A DNA stretch of 64,000 nucleotides. Source: Parietaria judaica (taxonomy: Eukaryota; Streptophyta; Magnoliopsida; Rosales; Urticaceae). Below the pieces are notes generated by a model. It saw only the letters and a program-made list of their open reading frames with translations, ran no database searches and had not been told where the DNA came from. The position numbers and the translations under genes were made by a program. Positions 1 through 10,489 of the stretch are shown here, in pieces. Numbering within the stretch: the stretch's first letter is position 1; every line of letters begins with the position of its first letter. The DNA lies in contig OX940870.1 in the NCBI GenBank assembly GCA_954871525.1, positions 30,680,555 to 30,744,554 on the forward strand. The letters are read 5' to 3'.

Positions 1-2419
1 GGCACCATGACATTTTTATGTGTGATATTGAGATCAGGATTTATTAATATAATTTAATTATTTGGATTTAATTATTAATATCTTATTAATAATTAATTAA
101 TAATTAATGGATTTATATTAATAAATGAATATATATATTTATATATATTAATATGTGTAAATTCGAATTAGGGTTTGTTATATAAAACCCTAGGTAAATT
201 CGAATGGCTTGATTTAGTATTTCTATATTTGCGGCATAAGTACCAAATGATTTGGTATTTTGGCAAATCCCTAAAATCAATATTATCCATTGGATCGGTT
301 ATGATTTAGTATCAACCGTTGGATTAGGATATTGATGAATTCGAAATTAATAACTTGGTGACCAAGTTTTATTTTTCGAATTTGATTAATCAATTATATC
401 CGTTGGATCGGTCTAAGATTTAATCTATGCCGTCGGATTAAGAATTGATTAATTATATATATATGTATATATATTCGAATTATGAATATGGATAAATTCG
501 AAAAAATTGTTTTAATAAATTAATTTATCCTAAACTTATTTGATCCATTAGATCGGTTAAGGAATCATCTCAACCGTTGGATTGAGATAATAAGAATTCG
601 AATTTTATATATATATATATAATATAATTCGAATTTTATGATATAAGAAGATAAGATTGGATTTTTGATTTATCTAAATCTTTCTTATTTAATTAAATCC
701 CTAATTAATTATATCCATTGGATTTAGATGAGATTAAATCTGGACCATTGGATTAAGATAATTAATTATATTTAATTAATGAAATTCGAATTTAGGGAGG
801 GAATATCTCCAAATCGGTTACAGTCTTGAGCCTATAAAAAGGGAGCTCATTCTACACATTTTTCACACCTTTCCCCAGAGAAAAATTCGAACTCTCCCTC
901 TCCTTCAGGGTCTGCGAATTTTCTCTCTGATCTCTTCTTCTGGTTCGGCTTAGGAGACTATTTCTCCGGAAGCTTAAAAAAAACCATCAGTTAAAGTTTT
1001 GCGACGGAGTCCTGCCGGCGAAGCCCACGCTTCGGTACGAGGATTCCAGGAGAATATCCCGAAAGATCACGGGAGATTCCCTTAGCAACGGCGGAGCCCT
1101 GCCCGATTCAGAGTGCGCAGCCGAAATCGCCAAACGAGGTACGGCCTTATGCATTGGGTTAATAAATGCAAACATTTACTGCTTTCTATTTATTTCCTAT
1201 TATGACTAGTTTATTAATAATGAGTTATGAATATTAAATTACATAATATTTATCAGATCTTGGAATATGGTTATTATCCGATATTCGGACCGTTGTTTGG
1301 ATAACAAGTTTTCCGCTTTAAAATAATTTTTAAATGTTACCCTGACGGTTCGGACGAATAAATCGTGATAATTATACGGAATCCGAGACGTGATTTCCAA
1401 CATCTTAATCACGTACGCATCAATCGTTACGGAGCTATCCTGGGGACCATGGACCCGTATCACTTAAGCTCCAACGAACTGCTAGTTGTTCGTCAAACCT
1501 CGAAGTGATTCCACTATAGACCCGAGGCTGCACTCTTTAGTGATACGGTATATATTATTCCCTTTATAACAGCAGGGTGTCCATTGATACAATCAAATTC
1601 GGGTTATTGATCTTTCACTTGATGATTCATAAATGAGTAGGCGGTTTTTACCGTTATGCCCCTCATTGTATTTTCATCCTTGACTCAGTCAGCAATATCA
1701 TGAGTAACCCACTTATGGTTTCGATTCATAAGTTGCGCATGGGTATCTCTCACTTCTCACCACTGACAATCAAGGGAATCATCAACACTCTAAGGAGAGC
1801 TGTGTGATGCCCATGTCTATGACCAAGCTACCCTTACTGCTGACTCTCATGTTCCCAAAATAATAGTGTTGGGAACAGCTGTAATATTTCGTGTTCTTTA
1901 ACAGTTAAATCAAAGAACAATCAAGTCAGCAGCTTGGACTCAAGATCACTCAGGACTTAGATCGAATATCCATTTGATCATCTATTAGTGACTCAACTCC
2001 AAGTTATCAGTGACGGTCTTATATGATAACTTCCGGAGTTTAAGTCAGGTCCTGTCCAATATGAAGACACTTCATATTTAATGCACTTCTAGTGAGTGTG
2101 ACACACACAAAATCCAGAATAGGATTGTCACTTAGTCACATTAATGACCTTGTACGATTAATGGGCTCCCACCCAGTTGATCAGGTCACGGACATTTTAA
2201 GTTCATTTATTATGATTATTAATTCTTCCTCAAATTGACTCTGTTGTGATAATAATAACATAATTGCATCCTTCATGAACTAAGGAATCAAACATTCTAT
2301 ATTACTCTACCAGAAACTATAATAAGATTATCATAATAAGCATCATCTTTATTCAACGACTTGTCATAATCTTTTACAAAGGGATAAAATATCTTGTTTA
2401 AGGACACACATGTCCAACA
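1..2419 (+). mobile_element. LTR-like retrotransposon sequence (solo or 3' LTR, 5' end not seen)
   Basis: The stretch has no gene. A TATA box (TATAAAAA, 833-840) is followed by a C/T-rich leader-like segment (about 860-1140). The block ends in CCAACA at 2414-2419, the usual 3' end of a plant LTR that starts TGTTGG. No primer-binding site follows 2419, so it would be a solo or 3' LTR; its left end lies outside the window or has decayed. The first 760 bases contain four imperfectly palindromic CCRTTGGAT motifs. The family is not identified. The LTR call is inference from the TATA position, the length and the terminal sequence. Confidence 0.5.
833..840 (+). promoter_or_regulatory. TATA box of the LTR-like element
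   Basis: TATAAAAA is followed 20-30 bases downstream by a C/T-rich stretch suitable for transcript initiation. It probably drives the LTR-like element rather than a host gene, because no host coding sequence follows for 2.6 kb. Confidence 0.45.
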
Positions 2420-2689
2420 AGTAGAACTTAGATATTTTTTTTTTAAAGGCAAAAGAACTTAGATATTAATTAAATAAATATAAATAACTTCTGTTTGCGT
2501 GGCAACGCGTGCATTTTCTTACGTACGCGTGGCAACACGTGCATCTCCTTGCGCTTGCGTCCATGACGCGTCTGGTTGTACGACGAACGGTATAAGTATC
2601 AAACTTTTGATCAATTTAAGCATGGGTGTGAAGTAAAAATTTGGGGCAAAATAATGGGAGGGAGGCAGCGGCGGCGAAGGCCCTACCGC

Positions 2690-3130
2690 CGCGGTGGCAC
2701 GGAGTTGCGGCGGGCCGGCAGCGCTGGCGCGACTGAATCTGAAAGAGGCCTCCTCTCTTCTGAGCTGGCGGACGGATGGAAGGCCCTGCCGCTGCGGTGG
2801 CATGGAGGCGCGACGACCGGCGGCGAGGAGTTGCGGCGGGCCGGCGGCGCTGGCGCGACTGAACCTGAAGGAGGCAAGGTTTCCTCTCTGCTGAGCTGGC
2901 GGACGGATATCGGAACGCCCTGCCGCCGCGGTGGCATGGAGGCGCGACGACCGGCGGCGAGGAGTTGCGACGGACCGGCGGCGCTGGCGCGACTGAACCT
3001 GAAAGAGGCTAGGTTTCCTCTCTGCTGAGATGGCGGACGGATATCGGAAGGCCCTGCCGCTGCGGTGGCATGGAGGTGCGACGACCGGCGGCGAGGAGTT
3101 GCGGCGGCGCTGCGCGACTGAGGAGATTAG
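2690..3130. repeat. GC-rich tandem repeat, about 3.5 copies of a 126-134 bp unit
   Basis: The marker GGAGTTGCG recurs at 2701, 2827, 2961 and 3095, giving unit lengths of 126, 134 and 134 bp. Each unit also carries GGCGCTGGCGCGACTGAA, a CTCTCTGCTGAG-like stretch and GACGACCGGCGGCGAG. The block is strongly GC-rich in an AT-rich neighbourhood, so both strands have long open frames that are probably not coding. It lies 330 bases upstream of the helicase pseudogene start. Confidence 0.85.
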
Positions 3131-3251
3131 GTTTCGCCTCTGCTGACGTGGCAAAATCCTTAGTCGTGCTGACGTGGGGTGCTGACCTGTTAATCATTTT
3201 GGTGCTGCCCTGGCAATTTTCAGTATATATAACCTTCAGATACTTGCAATT

Positions 3252-3446
3252 CAAGGTATGTTATAAGCTTTCTTTATTTCAAATTCCCACTGCTTCATTC
3301 TTCCTTTCTCCATCGTTTCTTCTTCCCGTGAGTTGCAAGGTATTGAAACCTGAAATCATTGTTAGCTTTCATTATATTACTTACACTGCAAGGTATGTTC
3401 TCTTTATTTCAAATTCCCACTGCTTCATTCTTCCTTTCTCTATCGT
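3252..3446 (+). repeat. Duplicated leader segment, two copies of about 60 bp
   Basis: A segment beginning CAAGGTATGTT and ending TTCCTTTCTCYATCGT occurs at 3252-3316 and again at 3389-3446. It sits directly upstream of the helicase ATG, in what would be the 5' leader, and contains AAG-GTATGTT, a good splice-donor match. A TATATATAA string at about 3224 may be the old promoter. Confidence 0.75.
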
Positions 3447-5654
3447 ACAGGGATAAAAATGGAGACCTTCAAGAAGAAAGAATCCAAGGCTGAGGAGAAA
3501 AGCTTGATTCAAATCATCTTGTCATGGACTCATGAAGATGTCCTCAACAGTCAATTATACAAAAACCAGGTATGTTATAAGCCCAAGACCTGTCTTCTTT
3601 CATCGTCTTCAATGCCATATGGTACTGGGTTATGCTTTTAGAAGAAATGTTTCGACTATGAATACGATCGGATCGAATGTTCTTGGCCTGTTGTTCTTTC
3701 TTGGGTTTCGTTCTTGGCCTGTTGTGTTCTTTCTTGGGTTTTGTTGGTCTTTCGCTCTGCCTTTTTCTCGATCTTGATTCACAAAGAAACTCAGGAATTA
3801 TGGTCTTAGTTGAACCATAGGGACTTGAATTGCCCTACTCATCAAGAGTTCTGTTCTTACCTAGGAAGTCTCTGATATACTCTAGGTTCTTCAGCTTCTT
3901 CTTAAACCTCTCTTGAAATTTAAGGTCCATGGATGGTCCTGTAAATTGTCAGCGGTGACTTATGCTTATACCTTTATTATTTTTTCCATTGAACTCATAT
4001 TTTACCTGTTCGGTTGGTCTGATTCCTATGTTATGATGGGCTTGAGTCCAAAAGAGTAACACTTGTGCGTGCGTATATACCCACAGTTTTCAGTTCGACC
4101 TCCGAATATGCAAGATCATTCACTCTTCCTCTCGTCGAGGAAACTCGGGCCGAAGTTTCGTCAAGCTTGAGCTCAATCGCCCGCTTGCCGTGTCGCCGGG
4201 TACACTCAATGCAAAAGTCGCACGACTTCAAAGCTCCGGGGAAAATCTTCTACGTTGTCGCGCTTGATGCGCCAACGAATGAAGATGTAATTTCCAACAA
4301 TAGCGGAGACTTGATTGCTGTTCACCCGCACAATGCAAGTCTTCTCCATACACCTTACGTCCTCGCATACGTCCGTTTTGTGAAGGACGAAGGGACGACG
4401 CTGTGCATACAATTTCCGGAACCAATCTCAGAGGATGAGGACGCGATCGTGAGTACAAGAAGGCGTCTTTCTATTAGAACTCTCATCAACCTCACCACGA
4501 ATATGAGGATATGGCAGGCATTGACGTGTTTCCCAAAACGGGGGAACACGAAGGTTATTCAAGCTGTTCTAGAGGGTAAATTGAGGGAGGAGGAAGACGA
4601 GCATTGTTAAGGGCGTTCTTTGGATATCGAGTCTATGAAGAGACTCGGATGGTCCGGTTTGAACAAGTCACAACAACAAGCAGTTACAAACTGCGTTGGC
4701 TCCAGAACGTGCCAACACGAGTGCACGGTGAAGTTGGTGTGGGGTCCGCCGGGGACGGGCAAGACGAGCACCGTCGCATTCTTGCTGCATTTTCTGTTAA
4801 AGGAGAGGCACCCAACGGTAACCTGTGCCCCGACAAATGTTGTCGTTCTCGAGGTGGCCGAGAGACTCGTGAGGAGAGTAACGTCGAAAGGAAACAACAG
4901 AGGCTACGGGCTCGGCGATGTCGTGCTGTTCGGCAACGGAGACCGGATGCAGATGGACCATCACGACGAGTTACGAGCCGTCTTTCTCGACTGCCGGGTC
5001 GACATGCTAACTGGATGTTTCGCTTCGAAAATAGGATGGCGGGACAGTTTGGCCTTTATGATTTCTTTGCTCAACGAAGGTTCCGTCGGGGAAGTCTCTG
5101 AACAGAAGGAAAAGAAACCGTTGACCAAGGAGAAAGATAAACGGCATTGCTACGGTATTTACAATGATTATTTGAACAGCTTCGATCATCTTGTGGGGGA
5201 GCTTAAACTTTGCATAGAAAAGCTATGCAAAAACCTTCCGACATCGGTATTGTCTTTGGAAGTGGTACGGTCAATGTTCGAGGCCGGCGACACTCTCACA
5301 TTCTTACAAACGGTGCTTCGCAGCATCGCGCCTGAAGAGCTGATGCACCTTTTTTCCATTGACTACGACGGTGAAGATCCCGGCGTTTTGGCGGCGAGAG
5401 ATGTGAAAAGGAGCAGCCTTTCCCTACTGAGGTCACTCTCGACGGTGTTGGACCTCCCTTTCTATGGGGAGTTCATCAACAGGAAAGACGTAATGAAGTA
5501 CTCGTTGGAGAAGGCGAGCCTGGTCTTCTGCACCGTGTCCGGCACTGCCAAACTTCACGCCCTTGGCGTGTCTCCGTGGCAGTTTCTCGTCATCGACGAG
5601 GCTGCGCAGCTCAAGGAGTGCGAATCCGCCATTCCTTTACAGCTTCCTAAAACG

Positions 5655-6200
5655 TTCAATTCAATGTTCTTTAGCGGGGTATTAGACTACCGGTGTCTAA
5701 GTAAATCAATAAAAAGTATTGGTGATCCGATTGAAAATACCAATCTAAATGACGACCCAATTATAGACGATCCAATTCTAAACGACGATCCAATTATAGA
5801 TGATCCAATTCTAAATGACGATCCAATTATAGACGATCCAATTCTAAATGACGATCCAATTATAGATGATCCAATTCTAAATGACGATTGGAATAATAAG
5901 ATTAATAGTTGCATTGCCAGTTCTCTTCGTTATCAAAGCTCTATGGATAGCTGCAGTAGTGAAAATTATAATGACAGTTCCATTTCTAGTTATATTTGTG
6001 GCGAAAGAGTAAATAGTAATGAAACCGAAAGTTCAAGTACAAGCATTAGTACGGATGATAGTGATTTAACTATAACAGAAAGTTCTAATGATAATGATTT
6101 AGGTGGAACTAAAAAATACAAGCATTTGTGGGTTCAATGTGAAGAGTGTTATGGATTAAATTATAAGAAGTTTTTTAAATTAAAACTGAATATTTGTGAA
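5655..6200 (+). other. accD: Nuclear plastid DNA insertion: fragment of chloroplast accD
   Basis: This part of the helicase frame encodes the N-terminal region of the plastid acetyl-CoA carboxylase beta subunit. It starts with FNSM and continues with DPIENT, WNNKINSC, DLTITESSND and then HLWVQCEECYGLNYKKF, which includes the first CxxC of the accD zinc finger. It stops at LNICE, before the second CxxC pair and the whole catalytic domain. It is same-strand and in frame with the helicase. Base composition changes abruptly to AT-rich at the left junction, where six bases (5649-5654) match neither partner. The accD assignment rests on remembered family sequence. Confidence 0.9.
5751..5882 (+). 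repeat. 33-bp tandem repeat, four copies, inside the accD fragment
   Basis: Four consecutive 33-bp units each encode DDPIIDDPILN; they differ by a few silent changes (GAC/GAT, AAC/AAT). In-frame repeat expansion in the linker between the N-terminus and the zinc finger is known in accD of several plant lineages. The repeat probably arose in the plastome before transfer, but later expansion cannot be excluded. Confidence 0.9.
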
Positions 6201-6201
6201 A

Positions 6202-6263
6202 CTCTTGTTTCCGTGGATTACGCTTCGTAATTTCTTTCTCTTGTTTCCATGGATTACGCTTCG
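6202..6263 (+). repeat. 26-bp direct repeat at the right edge of the insertion
   Basis: The 26-bp segment at 6202-6227 recurs at 6238-6263 with one mismatch (CCG versus CCA before TGGATTACGC). The first copy is followed by the stop TAA (6228-6230). The stretch 6201-6299 matches neither accD nor helicase as far as I can tell. It looks like filler from end-joining or a second organellar scrap. Confidence 0.8.
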
Positions 6264-7895
6264 CTTATCAGAGCTCCTCGATTTAATAAACAATGGCAGG
6301 TCTGCGAAGACTCTGGTTTCGGGAGGAGTTTGTTCGAGAGGCTGGCTTCCTTGGGGCAAAAGAAACACCTGCTTAACGTGCAGCACAGAATGCACCCGCC
6401 CATCAGCTTGTTCCCGAATAACGAGTTTTACAGAGGCAAGATTCTGGACGGTCAAAACGTTAAGCTGAGAAGTTACAGCAAACGATTTCTTCGGGGAAAG
6501 ATGTTCGATTCTTACTCTTTCATAAATGTCGGGCTTGGAAAGGAGGCTGGGAGCTACCATAGTAAGGTGAACATGGTTGAGGTCGCTGTGGTGTCGGAGA
6601 TCGTCGCAAGACTTAACGAAGGTAGAAATTAAATGACTAAATTGTTTGTTTTTGCTGAAACTTTTTGTGCTTTCTAATTTGTCTTGTCCTGCAGAAGCAA
6701 AAACCTCTAAGAAGAAAGTCAGGGTCGGAGTACTATCACCCTACAATGCTCAAGTTTATGCAATCGCCGAGAGGTTAGGACATTCATATAGCTCAGATCC
6801 TCGAAGCGATTTTTCTGTAAGCATTCGCTCGGTCGATGGCTTCCAAGGGGGCGAAGAAGATGTGGTCATCATCTCAACCGTCCGCAGCAATTCCGAGGGA
6901 GATATTGGTTTTCTTTATAAACGCCAGAGAGCCAATGTGGCTCTCACTCGCGCACGGTAAAATTCATATCCATACGCGAATACCGAAGCTCGATATTGCC
7001 CTGCTCTTCCTCCTCTCAGGCCCTTGTGAAAGTTTTCAGGTATTGCCTCTGGATCGTTGGAAACAGTACAACATTGAGCGAGAATTACTCCGTGTGGAGG
7101 AAGCTCGTTGAAAACGCCAAGGGGCGTGGGTGTTTCCATGAAGCCGATCAGGACAAGGGCTTGGCCTGCACGATGGTCGCATCGCTCATGGAGCATAAAA
7201 AATTCCAGGCTTCCAATGATCTCGTCTCGCTCTTGTTTCGAGATTCGAAATGGAAGGTACGATTTCACTCTCTTACAATCCGGGATAAACCTCTACGAAA
7301 TCTCTTAATCTCTGGTCTTTCCCCTCGGTGAAACAGGTTTGCTTCGACGAAGCTTTTTGGACTTCGATGGCCCGGGTCGGGGATTTCGAGTGCTGCAAGG
7401 AAGTTCTGTTGCTTGTTGAGAAGCTCTCGGGCGGCTGGTTTACCGGGCAACCGGCGGAACTCGTTGAACGCTACTTGGTCAAGGAGAGGTATCTCATTTG
7501 GGCTGTGGACGTAGAAACAAAGATCTCAGTCCAGACTCAGATCCTGAAGGTTTACGGCGTTGCGGAGTCCAGCGAGGTGACGAGGCTGTCGAGTCAGCTT
7601 TACGAGATGTACGGAAGCTACTCGCCGGAGAAGACGAGGCGCTGCAAGCATCGGCGAACCGTTGGGTGCGTGTACTCTCAAAACGCTGACTGATTCTTCT
7701 TATCTCTAAAACTACGTTCTTACATATGTCAGCACTGGCGTATTCGATCTCAGGGATATAGTTGTTCCGGAGTCGTGGCCTGTGGATTCGGTCCACGATG
7801 AGGCAGATGTGCTGAGTTTCCTGTCAAATCCGCTCGCGTCGCTGAGTTTGCTGGACAGACCGGAAACTTCGTCGCCTAGATCGCCCGCCGAGTAA

Positions 7896-8836
7896 TGGAG
7901 AAAAACCTGAAGATCGAAGTCGTCCAAAGAAGTCTTGGCAAATAGTGTTGTGAGGGAAACAAAGAATTCTTGGATTGTTGCTTTCGAAAAGAAAGCAAGT
8001 TTCTAAAAAATAAAAGGTTTGGCAAATATTTATGTGCACATAAATATTTATTTTATGTCAAAACAATTGACCAACGTCCATGAAAAAAAAAATATATACA
8101 GAGAAAGTGTATGCCTTGCTGCAAATTGGACAATCGTTGTTACAAATAAATTTCAACAACTAAAACTGGACTGAATATTCAATAATAGTTCTTAAAATTT
8201 TCAATAGGAATGACTTATTAACCAATTGCGATCTTATTAAACCGAAAATCTTAGGATTTTCATTAACAAAAGTTTAAGCGTCGAATATAAATCTAATGAG
8301 ACGATAAATACATGGAACCACAGTTCCATATACTTTTACCGATGAAAAATCAATCATTCGATTTACAAGTTATTGATATAAATAACGGTTTACCAATAAG
8401 TATTTTGAAAAAAAAATTAATATATCGATCTTATTTTACGTGTTAATCAGTAAATAATGAATTTTCTGCTAAAAATATACTTACAAGTTATAATTTTAGA
8501 GCCCGATGTTTAATTTTTATGAGAGATTATAATGAATAGTCACTAAGTTTATATTATATTTTAATAAAAATAAAGATTTTATTTATAAAATAGTCAAATA
8601 TCAACTATGTTATGATTTTATCAATGATTAATATAACTATTTTTATAATATTTAATTTAAAAATATTAACTAAGCATTTATTATTTTATCAGTTTTAAAC
8701 AATTAAATTGAGTATATAAGTTAAACTCGAATTAGTAAATAATAACTACAAAAACTCTTTCTTCGTTTTCCGAGAATCTCTGGTCTCATTCTCGGCGTGA
8801 GAATGAGCGGACTTTGCTTGCGAGACTACTCAGACG
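7896..8836. other. AT-rich spacer, no gene seen
   Basis: AT-rich sequence between the helicase stop and the PPR start. Only the last 80 bases, which are richer in C and G, look like a leader for the PPR gene. I see no repeat pair or reading frame worth reporting. Confidence 0.6.
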
Positions 8837-10489
8837 ATGAGACTGCCAGTCGCGGCGGCGAAAGCCACTCCTCGTCTCCTTCGCCTCTTCACAACCCAAC
8901 TCAGCTCCTCCGATTCTACTCCCAGAGCCGCCATGAACGGGCCTTTCTCTTTCTCGGCATCACCAACTCGCCGCGTCAGTGGCACACTCAGGCTCGCTCA
9001 GGCTCTCTCTCACTTCGACTCCATGCTCCGAACCCAACCCCTTCCCTCAATCCCAGTCTTCAACCATTTGCTTCGGGAGATCTTCGGAGCCAACTACGAT
9101 GTCCTTGTCGTTTCTCTCTACAGGAAGATCGCGTCCTCGGGTTTGGTCGACCTTCGTCCCGACTCAGACACGCTTAGCGTGGTGCTCAAGTCTCTGTGCC
9201 GTTTGAAGGAGACCGGTTTGGCCTTTTCTGTTCTTGGCACGGTGCTCAAATCTGGGTTTGAGGTCGATGCTTGTGCCATGAACTCTCTGCTTCACGGGCT
9301 CTGCCGAGCCGGCTTGTTGATCGAAGCCCACGAGCTGTTCGATGAAATGCTGCGCGAGAAATTCCCGCTTAACCGTGTCTCTTACGTCGTTATGATCAGC
9401 GGGCTCTGTAAGGCTGGGGAAATCCAGAGCGGGATTGAAGTCTTGGAGCAAATGTATCGCAAGGGATTGAGTAAGCCCTTCTCGGCTTGTTACGCGCCGA
9501 TCATCGATAGTGCGTGGAAGCAAGGGAAAATTGAGGATTCCCTGAGCTTGTTTTGGCACATGATTGATCGTGGAATCATGCCCGACGTGTTCGTGTGTAG
9601 CTCTTTGATCAACGGGTTGTGCAAGCACGGTCGTTGGGAAGAAGTAATGGGAATCGTAGGAGTCATGACAGAGTTCAAGATCGCTCCTAATGTTTTTACG
9701 TTGAACACGTTTTTGCATTCGTTGTGCAAGGAGGAGACGCTCGAAAAGATGCTTTGTTTCGTCAAAGCAAGCACGAATTCCCGTCTGAAGCCTGATGCTC
9801 TCGCTTACAGTTTGCTCATTTCACGGCATTGTCGAACAGGCCGTTGGAGAGAAGCCTTGGGTTTGTTGGATGAGATAAAGAACGAAGGAATTTCTCCATG
9901 TGTTGTAACCTTCACCATTGTGATCGACGCTCTGATCAAGCAGGGACGAGCTAAAGCGGCCATGGCTGTGTTTCGAGCAATGATTCAAAGAGACATCAGT
10001 CCAAACATTGTCACGTACAACATAGTTCTCTACGGATTGTGCCATGCAGACCATTGGGTCGAAGCCTGGAGATTGCTCGACGAGATGGCCAGTCTCGGAG
10101 TTTTTCCCGATCTCATAACTTTAAGCGGAATACTCGATGCTTTTGCCGAGAAAGGGATGATGAGCAAGGCGCGAAAGCTGTTCCAAAGGATGATTCGACA
10201 CGGGCCTCAGCCGAACTTGATAACGATCAACGCGATGTTGAAGGGTTACTGCCTGCTCGGCGAGATGGATGAGGCGACGAGGGTGTTCGAACAAATGGAA
10301 TCGATTAATCACCAACCCTGTATAATCACGTTCAACACGTTGGCCATCGGGTATATGAAGGTTGACCAAGTGTATCACGCTCTTCAGCTTCTCAGGGACG
10401 CGATCCGCAGAGGATTATCGCCCAACCACGGGACGCAGTACATCTGGAAAAGCATCCACGCACGAAGGATAATTTCGTTTGTACAGTGA
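8837..10489 (+). CDS. P-class pentatricopeptide repeat protein, intronless
   Basis: PPR proteins bind organellar RNA and affect its editing, splicing, stability or translation. The 550-residue protein has an Arg/Ser/Ala-rich N-terminus (MRLPVAAAKATPRLLRLF) typical of a mitochondrial or plastid targeting peptide. From about residue 108 to 527 there are twelve motifs of about 35 residues with P-class signatures such as NSLLHGLCRAGLLIEAHELF, TYNIVLYGLCHADHWVEAW and a C-terminal P in most units. No E, DYW, SMR or LAGLIDADG tail is visible; it ends shortly after the last repeat. The frame is uninterrupted, as usual for plant PPR genes. This ATG was chosen because it directly starts the targeting-like segment. 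Its RNA target cannot be read here. Confidence 0.93.
   Translation: MRLPVAAAKATPRLLRLFTTQLSSSDSTPRAAMNGPFSFSASPTRRVSGTLRLAQALSHFDSMLRTQPLPSIPVFNHLLREIFGANYDVLVVSLYRKIASSGLVDLRPDSDTLSVVLKSLCRLKETGLAFSVLGTVLKSGFEVDACAMNSLLHGLCRAGLLIEAHELFDEMLREKFPLNRVSYVVMISGLCKAGEIQSGIEVLEQMYRKGLSKPFSACYAPIIDSAWKQGKIEDSLSLFWHMIDRGIMPDVFVCSSLINGLCKHGRWEEVMGIVGVMTEFKIAPNVFTLNTFLHSLCKEETLEKMLCFVKASTNSRLKPDALAYSLLISRHCRTGRWREALGLLDEIKNEGISPCVVTFTIVIDALIKQGRAKAAMAVFRAMIQRDISPNIVTYNIVLYGLCHADHWVEAWRLLDEMASLGVFPDLITLSGILDAFAEKGMMSKARKLFQRMIRHGPQPNLITINAMLKGYCLLGEMDEATRVFEQMESINHQPCIITFNTLAIGYMKVDQVYHALQLLRDAIRRGLSPNHGTQYIWKSIHARRIISFVQ

Larger units (their letters stand above)
3459..7895 (+). pseudogene. SF1 helicase (UPF1/SEN1-like) pseudogene split by plastid DNA
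   Basis: The intact family members are ATP-dependent RNA/DNA helicases of superfamily 1. Readable exons: 3459-3569, about 4047-6621 (interrupted), 6695-6956, 7040-7256, 7337-7665, 7733-7895. All junctions after 6621 have GT-AG borders and matching phase; the start of exon 2 is uncertain. Visible motifs: Walker A in VWGPPGTGKTSTVAFLL (about 4737), motif II in FLVIDEAAQLKE (about 5585), RMHPPISLFPN after the insertion, then motif V ([17 protein letters not shown]) and motif VI ([11 protein letters not shown]). Lesions: an in-frame TAA at 4608-4610 just before the Q motif; replacement of the motif III region (usually GDxxQLP) by 5649-6299, mostly chloroplast accD sequence; and an in-frame TAA at 6228-6230. 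The remaining exons look well preserved, so the damage may be recent or partly bypassed by splicing. Without those bypasses the product is not a working helicase. Confidence 0.85.

Noticed and set aside
2519..3154. Open frames on both strands across the GC-rich repeat (up to 211 codons)
   Set aside because: They follow the tandem repeat, exist on both strands and show no domain; high GC removes stop codons.
4604..5101. 165-codon frame overlapping the helicase
   Set aside because: Wrong frame; the Walker A motif and family sequence lie in the frame starting at 4620.
5655..6200. Functional transfer of accD to the nucleus
   Set aside because: Only the N-terminal linker and half of the zinc finger are present; the carboxyltransferase domain is missing.
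9164..9718. 184-codon minus-strand frame
   Set aside because: Antisense to the PPR repeats.
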